This document shows, piece after piece, positions 11,077 through 24,890 of a stretch of 64,000 nt of DNA (within the stretch, counting starts at the first letter, position 1; the number at the start of each line of letters is the position of its first letter). Source of the stretch: Marsupella aquatica (taxonomy: Eukaryota > Marchantiophyta). The DNA is taken from the NCBI GenBank assembly GCA_973895155.1, contig OZ316893.1, forward strand, positions 21,948,001-22,012,000, written 5' to 3'. Both the position numbers and the translations under genes were made by a program. The notes beneath the pieces are model-generated. The model saw only the letters and a list, made by a program, of their open reading frames with translations. It was not told the DNA's origin and did not search any database.

Positions 11077-14000
11077 TCAAAGTTTTGAGGACACTGGTGC
11101 CAGGCCATTATGATGCAAGATTTGCGCAGTAGGGTACACACCCAAAGGTTGAGGACACTTGTGCCATGCATGTGAAGTGTGTGTAGACCTTACTCCTTTA
11201 TTTTGCATGGGAGACTCAGGACCAGCGTATCTGCGTCTTAGAAGGACCCTTAGTTCCTTATTCTCATCGGCTAACATTTGTACCTGAAGTACCACACCCA
11301 CACGAAGATTCCAAATCCAAATCCAAATCAGGCAGTGCCAAGAAAAATTCAAGCAACTCTGGTCGAACACCAACCTTGAACCCGAACAGCTGCAATACTA
11401 CACAAGGACCTACATATCACTCCCAAAGGCAAAGTCATTGCACAGGTGGACCTGCCATTCTTTGCAACCGCATGCCTCCTATGAATGCTAGATGAACATA
11501 CCTCGACTTCAGCTTTGTCAAGGTTGCCTCTGCAAAGAGCAGCCTCCTGCCTCAGTGCCTCCGTCTCTTGTAGCAATACTAGCAAGTTCGATTCTGCACC
11601 ATCGACCCTGAATGCGAAGAACACCAACATTTTATACATAAAAATCTTGGAGGCGATGATTTCCAAAAAAGTTCAACGAAACAAATTGACGGATCCTTCA
11701 TCCCGAAAGAAAAACCACTCAAGGATTACAACAGCATACGCTGATAATAATCTTCTTAAGCAATTACAACCAACATTGTCAAATTGCAGAAAGTTGGGGA
11801 ATCAAGCAACCCCTGTGGAAAGAGCCTAGTTAATTAGTCATTTCTTTGAAATAGCACAACAGGCAATGCCTACACTAGAAAGTGGATACGATGACAGATG
11901 GACAGATCATTCATCTCAAAAGAAAAGCGTTCGGACAAGGTACAGTACCTTTCGCGACTTCCACCAAGCTCAGACTCCATACATCTGAAAATGGATGAAA
12001 ACTCAAGACTGCTGGCATTTAGTGACTCCTCTTTCTCTTCTTCTAGGGCTTTACAGATGCCAGCGGTAACTGCTGACGAGACCATTTCATGAACAGCTCG
12101 TTCATCTCCTTTGGAAGCAACTTCCTGATCATATTTCTCTTGCAAAGACCTCAGTTCCCGACCCACTTCCTCACATTTCTGCATGGCAAATCATAAATTG
12201 GTCACACTCACAACACAAACACTGGCCTACCAGACGGGAACGCACAGACCTTCCATGCTTACAAGTCTGGCCCGCAGATAATTGAAGCATAACTACTGGA
12301 CCTTATAGGGCAAGCATTCATATCTAAATTTACCTCATTGGCTTCCAACAAGAGGGCCAGTAATGTTTCTTCGTGGGGTAGCGACCTGGATTCCGTATAA
12401 GCACTCATCACCTCTTGCCCCTCGGCACCGAGGACCCACATTTCTTCCTGTAGTCTGCACAATGATTCTTACTTCAATGTCATCAAACAAGAACCAGTTC
12501 CCCTCTATATGCTGCAGACAGTAAGGTTAGCATTATTGGCACATGGGACGGGCAAGTTTTGGTCCGAGATCCATCTACGCGCTGAGGGAGATTGGTTTTG
12601 TCAATCACTGTTAAAAAATCAAGTTCACAAGGGTTAACATGCATTACTTCTGGGCCCTAGAATTGTCCACGAAGGACCAAACGTGAGACAGTGGAACGCA
12701 ATCCCTTGTGAGGATACAACGAAGAATCCTACCAAATGGGCTCGGAGCAGGTTTGGCTGCAAATCTGCCAGCGAACATAATCGTTGCTGAAGATAGATTT
12801 CGACAGACACCTGACGAATAGTGTTGGCATTCATTCACTCTTCACGAAGAACCAACTGGGGACACTAGTAAAGAAAGCCAATACGTATGAGTCGTAATTA
12901 TACAAACCTTGAATTCTGTTCCTCCAGTTCTGTTATCCGTAACCTTAGGGACGCGACGTACTCAATGTAGTCCATCTGAATCAATGCAAGAGACAAACAA
13001 GTAAGAGCGAAAAATCAACCATTAAACGGAACTAAACAGGTCCTGCCTGCCAAGATAGGGACTTCTTGATCCGTGACTCAAGAACGAAATAACACCAGAA
13101 TAGTGTTTCTTTCGAGCGTTTCTTCACAATCGTGCACTATTCTGCGGCAATTCGAGGACTCTTAGAAATCGCACGATCTTTTCGGCCCCGGAACAACAAG
13201 ACGACCGTGGAGACACTGATAGAAGCTCCATTTAGATTTGCATTTCATTCACGTTTTCAAGAGATTTGCTGAAAGTTTGCGCTGTCTTTTGTCTACTCCT
13301 CCTCGGGACATTAAATAGCACAACTCATGTCTGGAAGTAGTTCAAACTTCTGTACTCTACCAGTAGTCTCCTACACCTGAAATCTCACAAAGCAACGAAA
13401 AACGATGACAGAGTCGATGCAGAGCGGCCATTGCTAGGGTACATAATTGATCTGGAATGGAAGAAATGGACGAATGTTGACTGAGACTAATGAAAACCCG
13501 TAAAGAAGCAAAGATCGTCAAAGATCATCAGAAGGGGCGTCAAATTAGCTGACACACTATCAACGACGAAAGTTTGTGTGCAGACAGTCTGTCAAACCGG
13601 AAATTCAGCTGGACCATCGCTGGAAACAAGCGTAGCCTCAAGAGCAAGAGCAAGACGAATTCAATAATTCAAATGTTTGAACCTAGGAGCATGTCTGAAA
13701 GTCTAGTGTCCCACCATTCTCCTGCGTTGCACTTGTCCAAGCACACGAAGAATTCGGCCAAATCATCACTCAAACATGCTCACTCCTGACCCCCTAATTA
13801 CATATTGCAGTCATGAAGTTCCCTCAAGATATATCATTTCTATCCCTTTATAAAGAGAAGCTCCGACGATGAGAGATGCGTGCAAAGACGTAAACGGAAA
13901 CCCTTAACGACAGTTGGGAAGAGTGTCGTAATGATTTTTTGCGATCACATTCATTGCAGTACTCACCTCCTTACCTGTAGAAAATCTCAATTAATCTCAG

Positions 14001-15167
14001 GTGCACACATTAGTTGTCTTATATCGTGGCTGTCGACAATAAACCTTTTCGATGGTCTAGAATGGTTTATGGAGCACCACTGCGTCTTGCAGACGTCGCG
14101 ACCAGTTCCGAGTTATCACTAAAACTTAATAAAAGCCATTAAAGTTGTGGCATATGCCTTGAGCCTCCTATAATTTGGATATCGACGACTTGTGGATCTA
14201 TCAAGTCTGGTGACAGGATGGCTTGCCGAAAGCAAGAGCGTGAGGCCAAGGGAAGGGACAAACCTCCAATGTTACTCGACCATCCTGAGCCAGCGCTTTT
14301 CTGACCCGCTCCAATTCCAGGATCAGCGTTTCATTCTTCTTTTCTGCCTCGGCTGCTCGATCCTCGGCCTCGGCCGCTCTGTCCTCAGCTTCGTATGCCG
14401 CCTCCATGAACACATCACGATCATTGTGATACAACGCACACTCATGCTCTAATCTGCTACACTCCTCTTTCAATGCTCGGTGTTGATCTGCCAGCTTCTG
14501 ACTGTCCGCTACCTGCCTCTTCAGTGCTTGCGCATTCAACATGGCCTCCTCCTGCCAAGACATGGCTCAAACTTCAGCTTCAGGGTGTTGTTAATTATAA
14601 ACGCACACATGCCCAAATGAACTCCACATATTCACCGATTTCGTCTTTAGTAGCCTCACTCAAACCTTTACGTCTTAGTGGCACACTTCGACCGAGTAGA
14701 CGTGCCATTTATCAGCAGCTAGACTACATCACGGGCGTCCAGGCTTTTACAAGTAGAATTGAGGAAAATAGAGGTAGAGTCCAAACAAATCTCCAGACTT
14801 TCGTAATTGCTCACATTGCCAAAGAAAGGAAGACATTAAGGACCGATAAAACGAAGTATACCTTTGATTTGGTGCGTTTGTATTCGAGTTCGCGCAGCCG
14901 GAGTTGCACGTGCTGCATTTGCAATGCAAGATCACTGTAGGATTCCTCTGGTTTCGAGAGCTTCTGGTTCAGATGATCCTCTGAAGCACAGAAGCCGAGC
15001 ATATGGAAAATTGACTCCTGCATGTACGTATCCAGCTCGGCAGGTAGCGCATATTGGTCGCTCTCTGCTCCCATTGTTGCATTCACTAAATTCTCACTCC
15101 CCAAATATCTCTCCTCCAAAACCCCTTTCTGCTTTCTGGGACAGGTTTTACTGGACCCGAATTGCAC
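11077..15167 (-). CDS. Seven-exon coiled-coil protein, family not recognised
   Basis: I assembled seven - strand exons with GT/AG borders and matching phases: 15167-14862, 14551-14264, 12975-12908, 12454-12334, 12178-11949, 11607-11502 and 11283-11077 (TGA). They total 1326 nt, 441 aa. A later in-frame Met at 15074 (MGAESDQYAL) would give 410 aa and may be the true start. The protein is charged and rich in Glu, Ala, Leu and Lys. Heptad-like stretches include AEDRAAEAEDRAAEAEKK in exon 2, LRLRITELEEQNSRLQEE across exons 3-4, and LADENKELRVLLRRRYAG in exon 7. No enzymatic motif, signal peptide or membrane span is visible. A structural, tethering or cytoskeletal role is typical of such proteins but is inference. 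The 1.3-kb intron between exons 2 and 3 could hide a further phase-0 exon. Confidence 0.75.
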
Positions 15168-16680
15168 CGCAGAGATGCGTGGTAGGCTTCACAGAGTTGG
15201 AAGTACGTAAAGTACGAAGAAATTCAACGTTGAAGCCAATGCAAGTCATCATCTTCAAGAAGTCAAGGCTCCTGCGTTCCGTCTATCTCACATCATTAAG
15301 TCACAGTCATTGAGTCCAGCAAATTTCCATCATAATCTTCAGATTTCCATAATCACGAGAGGTCTCAGTCCGTTTAACACCGCGCAGGGCATAGGGCGCT
15401 CAAAATCAAAATCAAACGGCTAGAAAGAATTTTTGCCGCTTTCGTTTGACCTCCCAGACGGCTCAACCTCGAGCCTCGACGACAATCACAAAGCTCGGTA
15501 ATCAATTAATCAACGGAGCCAAATTCGTCGTAACCATGGAATTTGGACCAATTCGTTGCGCAGAGAAAAAAACTCGCCGAAGGAGAGCCTTGTTTCGAAA
15601 CACGGCCGTCACAACCAGCTGAAGCTCATCGGGACGAAAAATTATAAATCACAGAACTCCTTCAAATGCGGCGCATAAAACGGCTCTGGATACCGCCAAG
15701 AAAGCTCAAAACTTTTGGCGATTGTCAACACCTCTCCCCCCGGCCGCGCCCTCCGCAATGAAGGTAATGTCACAATTGGCAACAACAAAACTCCTCGAAT
15801 AACCCTGTGGCCTTCGTCCCAAACAAATGGTTTAGAGCATAGCAGAACGGAGAAGAAAACGTCCAAAGAAATTCAAAAGTGAAAATATTTTTCAAAAACT
15901 CCCGCTGGCGCTTTTCACAAAATCATGTCCCTAGTCAACCCCGCGCCATCGTCGTTCCGCAACCAAACAAAGCTCGATAGAACTCAAACTACATCTCATG
16001 AAAACGGAGTACAAAGAAAACACGCACTCGAAACACGCCTGGAGTACTAACCATCCACCAAAACAATTCCAGGCGAACAAAGAACTCTCCTCCTCCTCGC
16101 TTCAGCAAATTTCCGTCGCTTCTACGCGCGCTTTCTCTCGACGAAACCAATTCTTCGCAACCAAACAGCACTGGACGGAGCTCGAACCAGATCAAATGAA
16201 CCGAAAAACTGAATGCAAAGAAAGCGTCCACACGAAATGTGCCTGGAGGAATGCTCAAACCAACTACAAAAAAATTTCCAGGCCAACAAAGAGCTCTCCT
16301 CCTCTTCGCTTCAGGAGATTTCTCGCACCTAAACGTATGCCTCTGTTTCAAGGACGACAATTCTTCGAGCTCTCCTCCCCGTCTCGCACTCTCGCGTCCT
16401 AGGCTGCCCTCTCAATCTTCTCGTCCTCTCTCGAGCTCTGTCTCGAGAACCGAAAGCCTCGAGAGGGCAATAGGAAAGAGCAGACGAGCGTGGGGACATC
16501 ATGCTCGTTGAATGTGGGGCCCACCGACGCAGCGCCCGTCCGATCTCCATCGAACGGCGCATCATGCGTGCTGTCCGGCGCAAGTTTATTTTTGTTTCGT
16601 TACACGTTTTCATCATACTCGTGTACTGTTTTCTTGCCCATATTGTGTATATCCTGTGCTCACCATGTTCATTCATTCAC
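15168..16680 (-). promoter_or_regulatory. Upstream region of the coiled-coil gene, with a ~203-bp duplication
   Basis: No supportable coding sequence; the open frames overlap on both strands. An imperfect tandem duplication lies at about 15998-16345. CGAAACACGCCTGGAG near 16030 recurs as CGAAATGTGCCTGGAG near 16233, and TTCCAGGCGAACAAAGA recurs as TTCCAGGCCAACAAAGA. It presumably holds the promoter and first untranslated sequence of the - strand gene, but no TATA box stands out. Confidence 0.4.
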
Positions 16681-17696
16681 CTACTACTATATTTGATTTG
16701 AAATGTAGGCAGGCCATATTTCCGGAACACACATCAAATGGGCGTTAGACACTGCCTTAGAAAGGTCTTATGACTGTGGCTTTTTGTATGTCATAAATGT
16801 TCACCCACTATATTTGAAATGTAGGCAGGCCATATTGAACACAAATCAAATGGGCATGTTGAAGCTGCCACTTTCCATATAATTGCTACACAAATTCAGG
16901 AAAGTCTACTATTTATCTTTCCATATTGCTCCACAAATTCAGGCAATTATGCTATTTAAGGTTTTTGTCATGGCTAGTGGTGATTTAAGAAAGGTCTTAT
17001 GAGTGTGACTTTTTGAAATACAGGGAAGCTATTTAGGTAGCCCATGAGTTTTTCCTACCTACCATAAAACCACTTTATGTCTTTGACCTTATTTCACTTA
17101 TGGACCTGTTTTGACACGCCCTAGAACAGACATTTGGTTGTGCCACTGGATTTGTGGGTCGCAACATAAACCATACACAATTTGGTCTCGCCACTTGACT
17201 TGTGGGTGGCAAATAACTTGTCTTGGTTTGTGTTCTAATTGTACCAAGATCATGATTAGATGTAGAATTAGATTTAGAACTGACTTCTTCATTTCAATCA
17301 GGGCCAACTGAGCCCATCCCAGGCCAGAGAGGGTAGACAAGAGTGAAGGGCCTGTGTCATATGGCAAGAAACAATCTGAGGTTTGCTTCCTCGGCATGAT
17401 TTTTAGGCAAATCTACTATTTTGCCACTAAAACTAAAGCTCACCTCTACCCAGACATTGTCCCTGCCACTATGTAAATTCATCGGCCAGTTTACATTGAA
17501 AAGAAAAAGTCTCCAGCTGTGTTTTGGATATAATTTTGAGATGACTTTTCACTTTTTGTAGGATGCCCAGACTAATTGGGGCTGAGTAATGAAGGTCTGT
17601 TCTTTGTTATTGTTTTGTTGCCCCAGAATTTTCTCAAGACCTAGTTCTCTAACGAAGAATGCCCCGAGTAGTATGCCCCAAGTAGCAACAATAAAC
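16681..17696. repeat. Intergenic with short direct repeats
   Basis: TGAAATGTAGGCAGGCCATATT followed by ATCAAATGGGC occurs near 16699 and 16815. AGAAAGGTCTTATGA occurs near 16759 and 16988. These look like small tandem or local duplications. No gene is supported, and the remainder to the LINE tail shows nothing notable. Confidence 0.45.
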
Positions 17697-20095
17697 TTTT
17701 TTTTTCCTTCGAATGGTTTTTCTTTTATAGAATAAACCCACGAAAACCCCACGGGAGGGGGGAAACAAGCAGCCCAGAAAAGGATCCACCAGAGAAAAGC
17801 AGCCAAACACAAACCCGGGCCAAAAGCACAAAACAGAACAAAGCAGAAGCAACCCAAGTGCACCACCAGCCACAGCGCCCCTGGCACACAGGCCCCTCAA
17901 TGCCGTCCCCATGGAGTGACCACCCACAGTCAAAATTCCGCACTCAAAGACCTCCAATACACCACTAACAGAGGCCGAAACGACACGGCTGTCACCGCGC
18001 CCAAGGCACCCACAACGAAGGGAGTCAATCCACCCCTTGGCCCTAAGCAGCCTAGACATCTTCCTCCCTGGCGGGGACCGCCTACTAACAGCCATTAAGT
18101 GATCTGCTACCTCAGAAAGAACCAAACCAACGTCAAAGATCCGTCTTCCTCTCCCTGATTGGAACATATGTGAGTTACGGCCCAACCAAATCTGCCAAAG
18201 GACCTGATACAACACAAAAAGCTTGGCAGCACTTGCGCCATCCTTTCCCATTGCATCATCAAGCATCTCCAACAACCCTGCTCCGGCACGTAATCTCAAC
18301 TCACAGAGAGATGCCAGACAAAGCCTCCAGCACTTGCTAGCATGCTTGCATTGCAAAAGCAGGTGCGAGAGGGTCTCCACCAACCCCGGACATAGCTTAC
18401 ATCCACCGCTGCTAGATTTTCAGAGCACGCTCCCCAGTGAAAGGACCCCCTACAATAATATGCCAAAGAAAAGTCTTGGCCCTCGCTGAGAGATCCGATC
18501 CCCATAATGCCTTCCATCCAACACACCACTCACTCTCTGACCAATTGACTGACCAGATGCCATTCAGCCGCTCAAAACTGACACTTCTCGGTCTGAGAAA
18601 TTGGTATACGCTGCAATTCGCCATACCAAAATCCTGAAGGGGCTCAGTTCTGTCCGCCCACCGCCACTGGTGCGCCCCACATTCAATGAATAGTCCGCAA
18701 GAGCTTGCTTCCCAGATCGTCACCAGAAAGGACAAAGCCAGATCATGCAGCTCCTGCGAGAACCCTCACAAGTGATGCCAGCGTAAAGGTAAGTCCTTCC
18801 AACAGCCTTCCTCCTCTGACCATCCCTCTGTGATGGTTCTCAGTCCAAGTCTCTCACAGAAAGCAGCAATAGCAGAGATTTCCTCATTTGGCAAAGAATT
18901 GAACTTCACGTTGCAATGCAACGTGTCAGTGATGCTCCTGGATCCCTGCCCGACCAGGGAGAAAGGAGAGATGTGCTCAAATGAGCTCCCATGCTTTCTA
19001 GAGCCCCCTAGTATATTGCAATCCGTCGTAAGCACGGGGGGAGTAGAGTAGTAATTGATCCCAAAAAGTGTAGTGGTTCTTTCTTATGCACTTGTAATTC
19101 AACCAGCCCATAAAGTCCAGATTGGCAGCAAGCATTCTAGACCACTCCCCTTCCGGAGCAATCAACGCCTTAGTAAACCACTGAGCCAACAGAGCATCTA
19201 AATGGCTCCTAAAATCCTTAAATCCCAAGCCGCCCTCCACCCTTGGGCGGGCAAGCTTGGCCAATGCCACCAGTGGAACCTTTCTTCCTCCTGCTAGATT
19301 GTATCCCCACAAGAAGTCTCTACACAGCACAATGAGATTTTTTGCCAGCCCTGCTTATGCCTTGAGGTACATCACATGGTAGATGGGGATCGCCTGTAAT
19401 ACATGCTTGACAAGAAACATTCTGCTGGTAAAAGAAAGTAATTTATTTGACCAAGAAGACAAGCGTGCTCCAATCTTATCCAGACAGAACTTGTGAAGTT
19501 GTTCAGTCCGAAGGCCCACACCCAATGGAGCACCAAGATATTTCTGAATTTCACGTGGCTCACTAATGTGACAACCCGTGTTTATCAGCCAATCCGGGAT
19601 AATCTCCAAAGCCAAGGGGATAATCACAGATTTTTCCAGGTTCAATCTTGCCCCAGAACCTAACTCATAGCAAGCCAAAGCACTCCTGACTTCTTCAAAA
19701 GCCTCCATCCTAGCAGGGATACACATCCCCACATCATCTGCAAAAAGTCGATAACAGAGTTCGAGGATCTTGTTTATAGAAAGTCCACTCAACCTGCCCG
19801 CCCTCATTTCTGCATCAAGGAAGTCCATTAACGGTTGCGTAGATATCACAAACAGCAAGGGTGACAGAGGGCAGTCTTGACTCACTCCCCTGCGGAGCTC
19901 AACAGGGACCGACAAAAATCCATTAACTAAGGCTCTGGAGGAAGCCTGAGACAACAACGCTCTTACAAGCTTAACAAAATGGCTGCTGAGTCCCAAGAGG
20001 AGCATTGACTCCCAAATATAGTCATGGTTAACCCTGTCAAAGGCTTTCTCAAAGTTGAGCTCCCCTCTTCTTGCTGTTCGCCCAGTCAAATGTCA
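17697..20095 (-). mobile_element. 5'-truncated, decayed L1-type LINE
   Basis: The - strand encodes the second half of a plant L1-type ORF2. At 20089-19355 a reverse-transcriptase segment carries LNFEKAFDRVNHDYIW, GVSQDCPLSPLLF and FADD. Downstream come RDFLWG (about 19320) and LGFKDF-type sequence, then at 18383-17649 the C-terminal zinc-binding region (HLLLQCKHASKCW) and a Leu/Gly-rich tail. The element ends in an A9 tract on its own strand (plus-strand T run 17697-17705). The endonuclease and start of the reverse transcriptase are missing at about 20090, as expected for 5' truncation. The first catalytic Asp is Asn (LNF for LDF), the usual QGCPLSP reads QDCPLSP, and several frame changes occur, so it is dead. 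No target-site duplication was found. Confidence 0.88.
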
Positions 20096-23049
20096 ATTAT
20101 GCCAGTCAAATGTTGAATGAAACCAGTTTGCAACAGTAAACTTTGTTCTCACAAAGATTGAGATAAGGGAAAGAAGTCTAATTTGAAGGATATAGAACAC
20201 CAGGTAAATCAACTAAAACCTTCTACAAACAGTCAAGAGACCGTTTCCAGGTCACATTTGAGTCAAAAGTGTACAAGGTGCTATACAAGTCTGTTATGAC
20301 ATTCTGAGAGAGTCCATCTGAGCTTTGCCAGTCCACCTGAGTTTTACACACAACATATCAGTCCATCGAAGCTTAAGTTTCTTGCCACTGTTTTGATTTA
20401 TTTGTCAAAATGCCACTTTTCTCACCACCAAGGCGTTTAGGGACAAAATCCCCCCCAAAGGGAGACCCAAAAGTGTAAACAGGCATAATGAGCAAGTCTC
20501 GGCAATGACCAAAGGAAACCCTATCCCAACAAGTCAGAACAAAGAGCCAGATCTGCAATATCCATCAGTTCCATCAGCTCCAACCCCTAGTACAAGCTGT
20601 CTCGATGCAACTGTGATCTTGTGGGAGGGTTGAACGAAAGTCCAATTTTCTAGGCAGCCTCATACCTCTGCTGGGAAAAATGGTAGTCGGCACAAATCGC
20701 AGAGATATTCTGAAAATGTCTCCTGGTCATCCTGAACCTACTTTGGAAATCCCTATCATTGTAGGTACAAGTTGCTACAAGCAATCACCCAAAATTAACA
20801 TCTGTGCCCAAACTCTCTCCTTAGTCGTTATGAACCCTCTTGCCAGGCAGCAAACCACCTCCCCTGAGGCATCAATTTTAACATTTTGTATGGACTTAGG
20901 TCCTACAAAACAATGCCTCCTCCCAAAACCTCTTCTCCTCTCATTCAGCATTCCATACTTCCATTTCCTGCATCAAATTTGTCTTGAAGGCCTCCATGTC
21001 TTCCAAAATTTCATGACACTGTGCACTCATTGCAAGAGCGTACTGCAATTCCTGGATCCATATGTTGCAGCCTCAAAAGCAGCTTGGAGATATGGAATGT
21101 GTCAGCCTTCCACCAAAGAGCAGGTGTGGATGCTCTAAGAGAATTGAGGCCAAAATGAATGCAAAAAATCATAGTGCTACTGTCAGGCAAGCTATTTCAC
21201 ATCACTTGACAGCTTTCAAACCCACTTCTGTCACCCCAAGGAGTTCTTCTGATGACTATTTTGTGCATAATTCCCAAGGCAAGCTCAAGACAAACAAAGA
21301 TGTCATTTGCTCATAAGTAAGGGATCCCCTTGGCACACTATCAGGACTCAGGGATGCTTAGTTTATGTTCAGGAGTCTTAGTTCTCCTTGGCTAGTGAAA
21401 GGGAACAATAGGGCCTAGAATATTTGGCTTAGAAGGTTAGGCTTAGAGAGCAAACTACTGGTGACCATATCAAATCACTCCTAATTGTTGTATGCTGGCA
21501 TTACTCCCCATCTGTCCATCTTAGTTACTTAATCCATTGATCAAATAGTTGCTTTATTAATGCAGTTATTATGGATCTTAATTGGTCAATTTTATTTTAT
21601 CTCCCCCAATTGGTAAGTGAAAAGGTACTAATATATTTCTGTTCATTTGGGTACCAAAGCAGGGACCCTTTCTAAACTAGGAGAAAACAACCTTCTTTCT
21701 ACATTAGAAATATATGACTATGATGGTTTCTACTTGCACATGCCACTAGAAATTAGCAAAAATTCTTTTGAGTCTACAATAATTTAAGTTGCAACTTAGT
21801 TGCACAAGGGGTTTTGGTAGTTGCAACTCAACCCTACTAAGTAGTCCAATGTAGCGGGGTCTTCTTCTAGTGTTAATTGGACCATGCCAGGATTAATATT
21901 GTCGGTCTAACACTTTTAAGTGATACTCATCATTGGTGACTATTTTCTGTGGAAGCAGGAGGTCTCTGCGTTTGACAATTCTGTTGGGCTTTACAGTCTC
22001 ATCCTCAGCCAAGTATGAGTTGCAGGTAGCTTCCAAGCCTGTAAATTTCATATGAGGTCTATCCTAGCTTATGACTAGTTTTTATTCTGTGCAAAAAACC
22101 AAGGAAACTTGCTTGCCTTGAAACAAAAATTAAGTTTTAGATGAGTCTTTAATATAAAATTAACCCTCAACTCTACATTAAATTGTAAAGGTTGAATATA
22201 TATATGGTCTTTTAAAGACTATAAATTAACTAAAGGTTTGTGAATTCCTTTGGAGCTTACTATTATTTTTATCCTATACTATATTGTAAAGTGCTTCTAA
22301 TGTTTAGAATATAGAGCACCTTGAAGAGTTACTCAACATCACAAAAATGATTTTGGGTCATTTCGATGTTTATTTAATGTAGAGTAGATTAGTGCAATTC
22401 TCTGCATTTGTTTGATGTCATTCCTGTGAACACTAACAATAGTGTCCACCTGACTATTGGATTATATACAATCACATTGATATTAAAAATATACACGCTA
22501 ATGCACAATGGAGGTCAATATCTAAGACCCTAATCAATTTGAGATACGTTTGTTACACTAACAAATCTGGATAACAAATGGATACACAGCCCATTTTGGC
22601 GTAAACCGCTCTAGGGATTTGCATTATTTTATTGAACTTGGTTTTTGGTTTGGAGTGTCTCTTCACAATAAGAAGTGACCCTCCAATATGCTTTGGTGAG
22701 AAAAGTCAAAAGTCCCCCCAAGTCTTGTAAAGCCACCCTAAGGTGTAGGAAAAAGTGTGATCAAGGTGTTATCCAATTTGTCTCCCGATCCCACTCCCAA
22801 CCCAAGGTGATCGTTAAGTTCTTTCTTTAGTTTAGTTTTTGTTTGTTTTGTGTTGGGGAAGAAAACACATACTTTTTACAGAAAAGGGCCAAATAGAGTA
22901 CAAAAGAATAAACAAGAGAGGTCCCAAGTGGACAAAACCAAACGCAAAAGAAGTGAGCAAAAGGAAACCCCTAAAAACCAAGAAAAAGGAACTAAAACTA
23001 CCACAAATGGACCAAGGTCCTCATCATTCCTAGCAAATGTGGCAAAAAG
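20096..23049. other. Long AT-rich intergenic stretch
   Basis: No confirmed gene. Between about 20690 and 20960 the - strand reads in part like degraded coding sequence (RGFGRRHCFVGPKSIQN and KIDASGEVVCCLA), with stops around it. I cannot assign it. The open frame at 22839-23053 (+) is Lys-rich, low-complexity sequence. Confidence 0.35.
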
Positions 23050-23375
23050 CTAATGGTCTACATCAAGTGTCGAAACTAAATCGGCAAGTGGGATGGGAAT
23101 GTCCTCTAGGGGGGCTAGTCGCTGCGGAGTCACGCTAGCACCCACTGTCAGAGACCGACAATAGATGGCCCAAGCTTGAGCACGCTGTAAGGTGATTGAA
23201 ATGCGTTGGCGAAAGTGCATGGTCAAAATAGATAGCGGGGGTCCGATGGGACCCATCCGGCTGTGAACATCCCGAGCAGCTTGGCGAAGAAGCCCGTCAA
23301 ACTGATGATGGAGACGCCCAAATATCTCAAGAGCAAGGGGCAGGAAACTATCAGATGAAGCCCCTGGGCCCTTAG

Positions 23376-24347
23376 CTTAACTAATATGGGACCCCCCATG
23401 TGAACAACTCAAGGGGTTTTTAAATCCCTTTTTTGAATAATAGTTATAATCACTTATAATGTAACAACCCTTTGTTTTATTGGGTTCCATGTTATAATGA
23501 ACCAAGGTGATCTAAAAAATAGGGTTCCAGTAGTTTTATGGAAGGGTAAAGCATATAGGGCCGCCACACGTCAATAACTCATTCATCCACGTATCATTAC
23601 ATCCTTGGTTTGGGGTGTGCAAACACATTTGAATTTTTGGGGGATAGGGGTAATTTTGCCTTTAGGGGGTCTCATTTACCATTTCTGGATGACCAAAATG
23701 GTCTGCCGTTGATCTCTTTGATGCTCTATATCAAACGGTGTAGGGGTATATATGGCCTTGTAGGGCCCCCAAAGAAGGAGGAGGTCAAGTTGACAATGTT
23801 GTTCAATGCGTGTTGCATTAGATGGGGATTCTATGAGGCCACAAGTGATAGAAAGAGAGTCTCAATCCAGAGTCACTTTGTACCTCGGTGGATATTTATC
23901 ACTTCTAGTGATCAAAGAATTGATTTAAATGTAATAAGTTTTCCAATGCTTTAGACTCAAAGGATAACTTTCTTGTAAACGATGATGAATATGCTCAACA
24001 TACTATGGGACAAACTTAAGTGCAATGTGGACTTACAGTTTTCATAGATGATAGCATAGGATGTTTACAACTTAAATTTGGATACTTGTATGAGTTTGTT
24101 TGACTCTTAAATGCCTTGACTCCTACCTTCTTGCGAGGAAGTGTGTCCATAAAGAATGTGTTGTTCCTGTTTTTGCTTTTGATAATGTGAAATGTTTATT
24201 CCAATCTGTTTGACTTAGAATCTCTTTGACTGATTTTTTTTTATAACACCTGAAGAGCATATTTAATGTCATTTTGATGAAGATTATAATAGCCCAAAGG
24301 GTTTTCTTAATGACCAAAAGTAATTTATTAATACTAATAAGAGCTTT
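23376..24347. other. ~1-kb insertion of unknown origin inside the RT relic
   Basis: This AT-rich segment separates the middle and C-terminal parts of the RT relic, and neither side continues into it. It has no convincing coding sequence. I could not find clear terminal repeats or a target-site duplication, so it may be an old insertion or a rearrangement. Confidence 0.45.
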
Positions 24348-24890
24348 TTAAAAGGGCAAAAAATAGTACTGAAGGGGTATGGAGGGGATCGAGGGGCATT
24401 CATAGGCGCGTTCCATTAATATACACGGAGTAAGGGCCCAGGGGATGAAGCTCGTGCAACATATTTGGCCTCCTTCGTTGTTGCTGCTCGTGATGTTGCT
24501 GCCCCTGTCGTTGTTGCCGCTGTCCCAATGATGTCTTGGCGCAGGGTTTGCCACCACTACATTTGCCAAAGTATATTGACCCTCACAGACCATGGTAAGA
24601 TCCACCCGTAACCGCTGTGATGGAGGACCAGGTAACTCGAGCACCACCTCCCGCCGTGTGCAGACCAAAGAGCCAGAAAGAACTTGAGCAGTGGCATCTC
24701 TCACAGCGTCGTGAACAAAAATGGTTTCGCCGCCCAAACTGCACCAAAGAAGATGGACACCTGTGGCATCACAAGGCTTCCCACAAGTGCAAGTAGGAGA
24801 TAAACCAACAAGAAGTGGGTGGGGCAAGCCCATACGAAGACGCATGGCTGTCGCAAACTCCACTGAAGACATCCGTAGGTGAGGAATGAC

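Noticed and set aside
17916-19051. Plus-strand frames across the LINE
   Set aside because: They are shadows of the - strand reverse-transcriptase and zinc-binding sequence.
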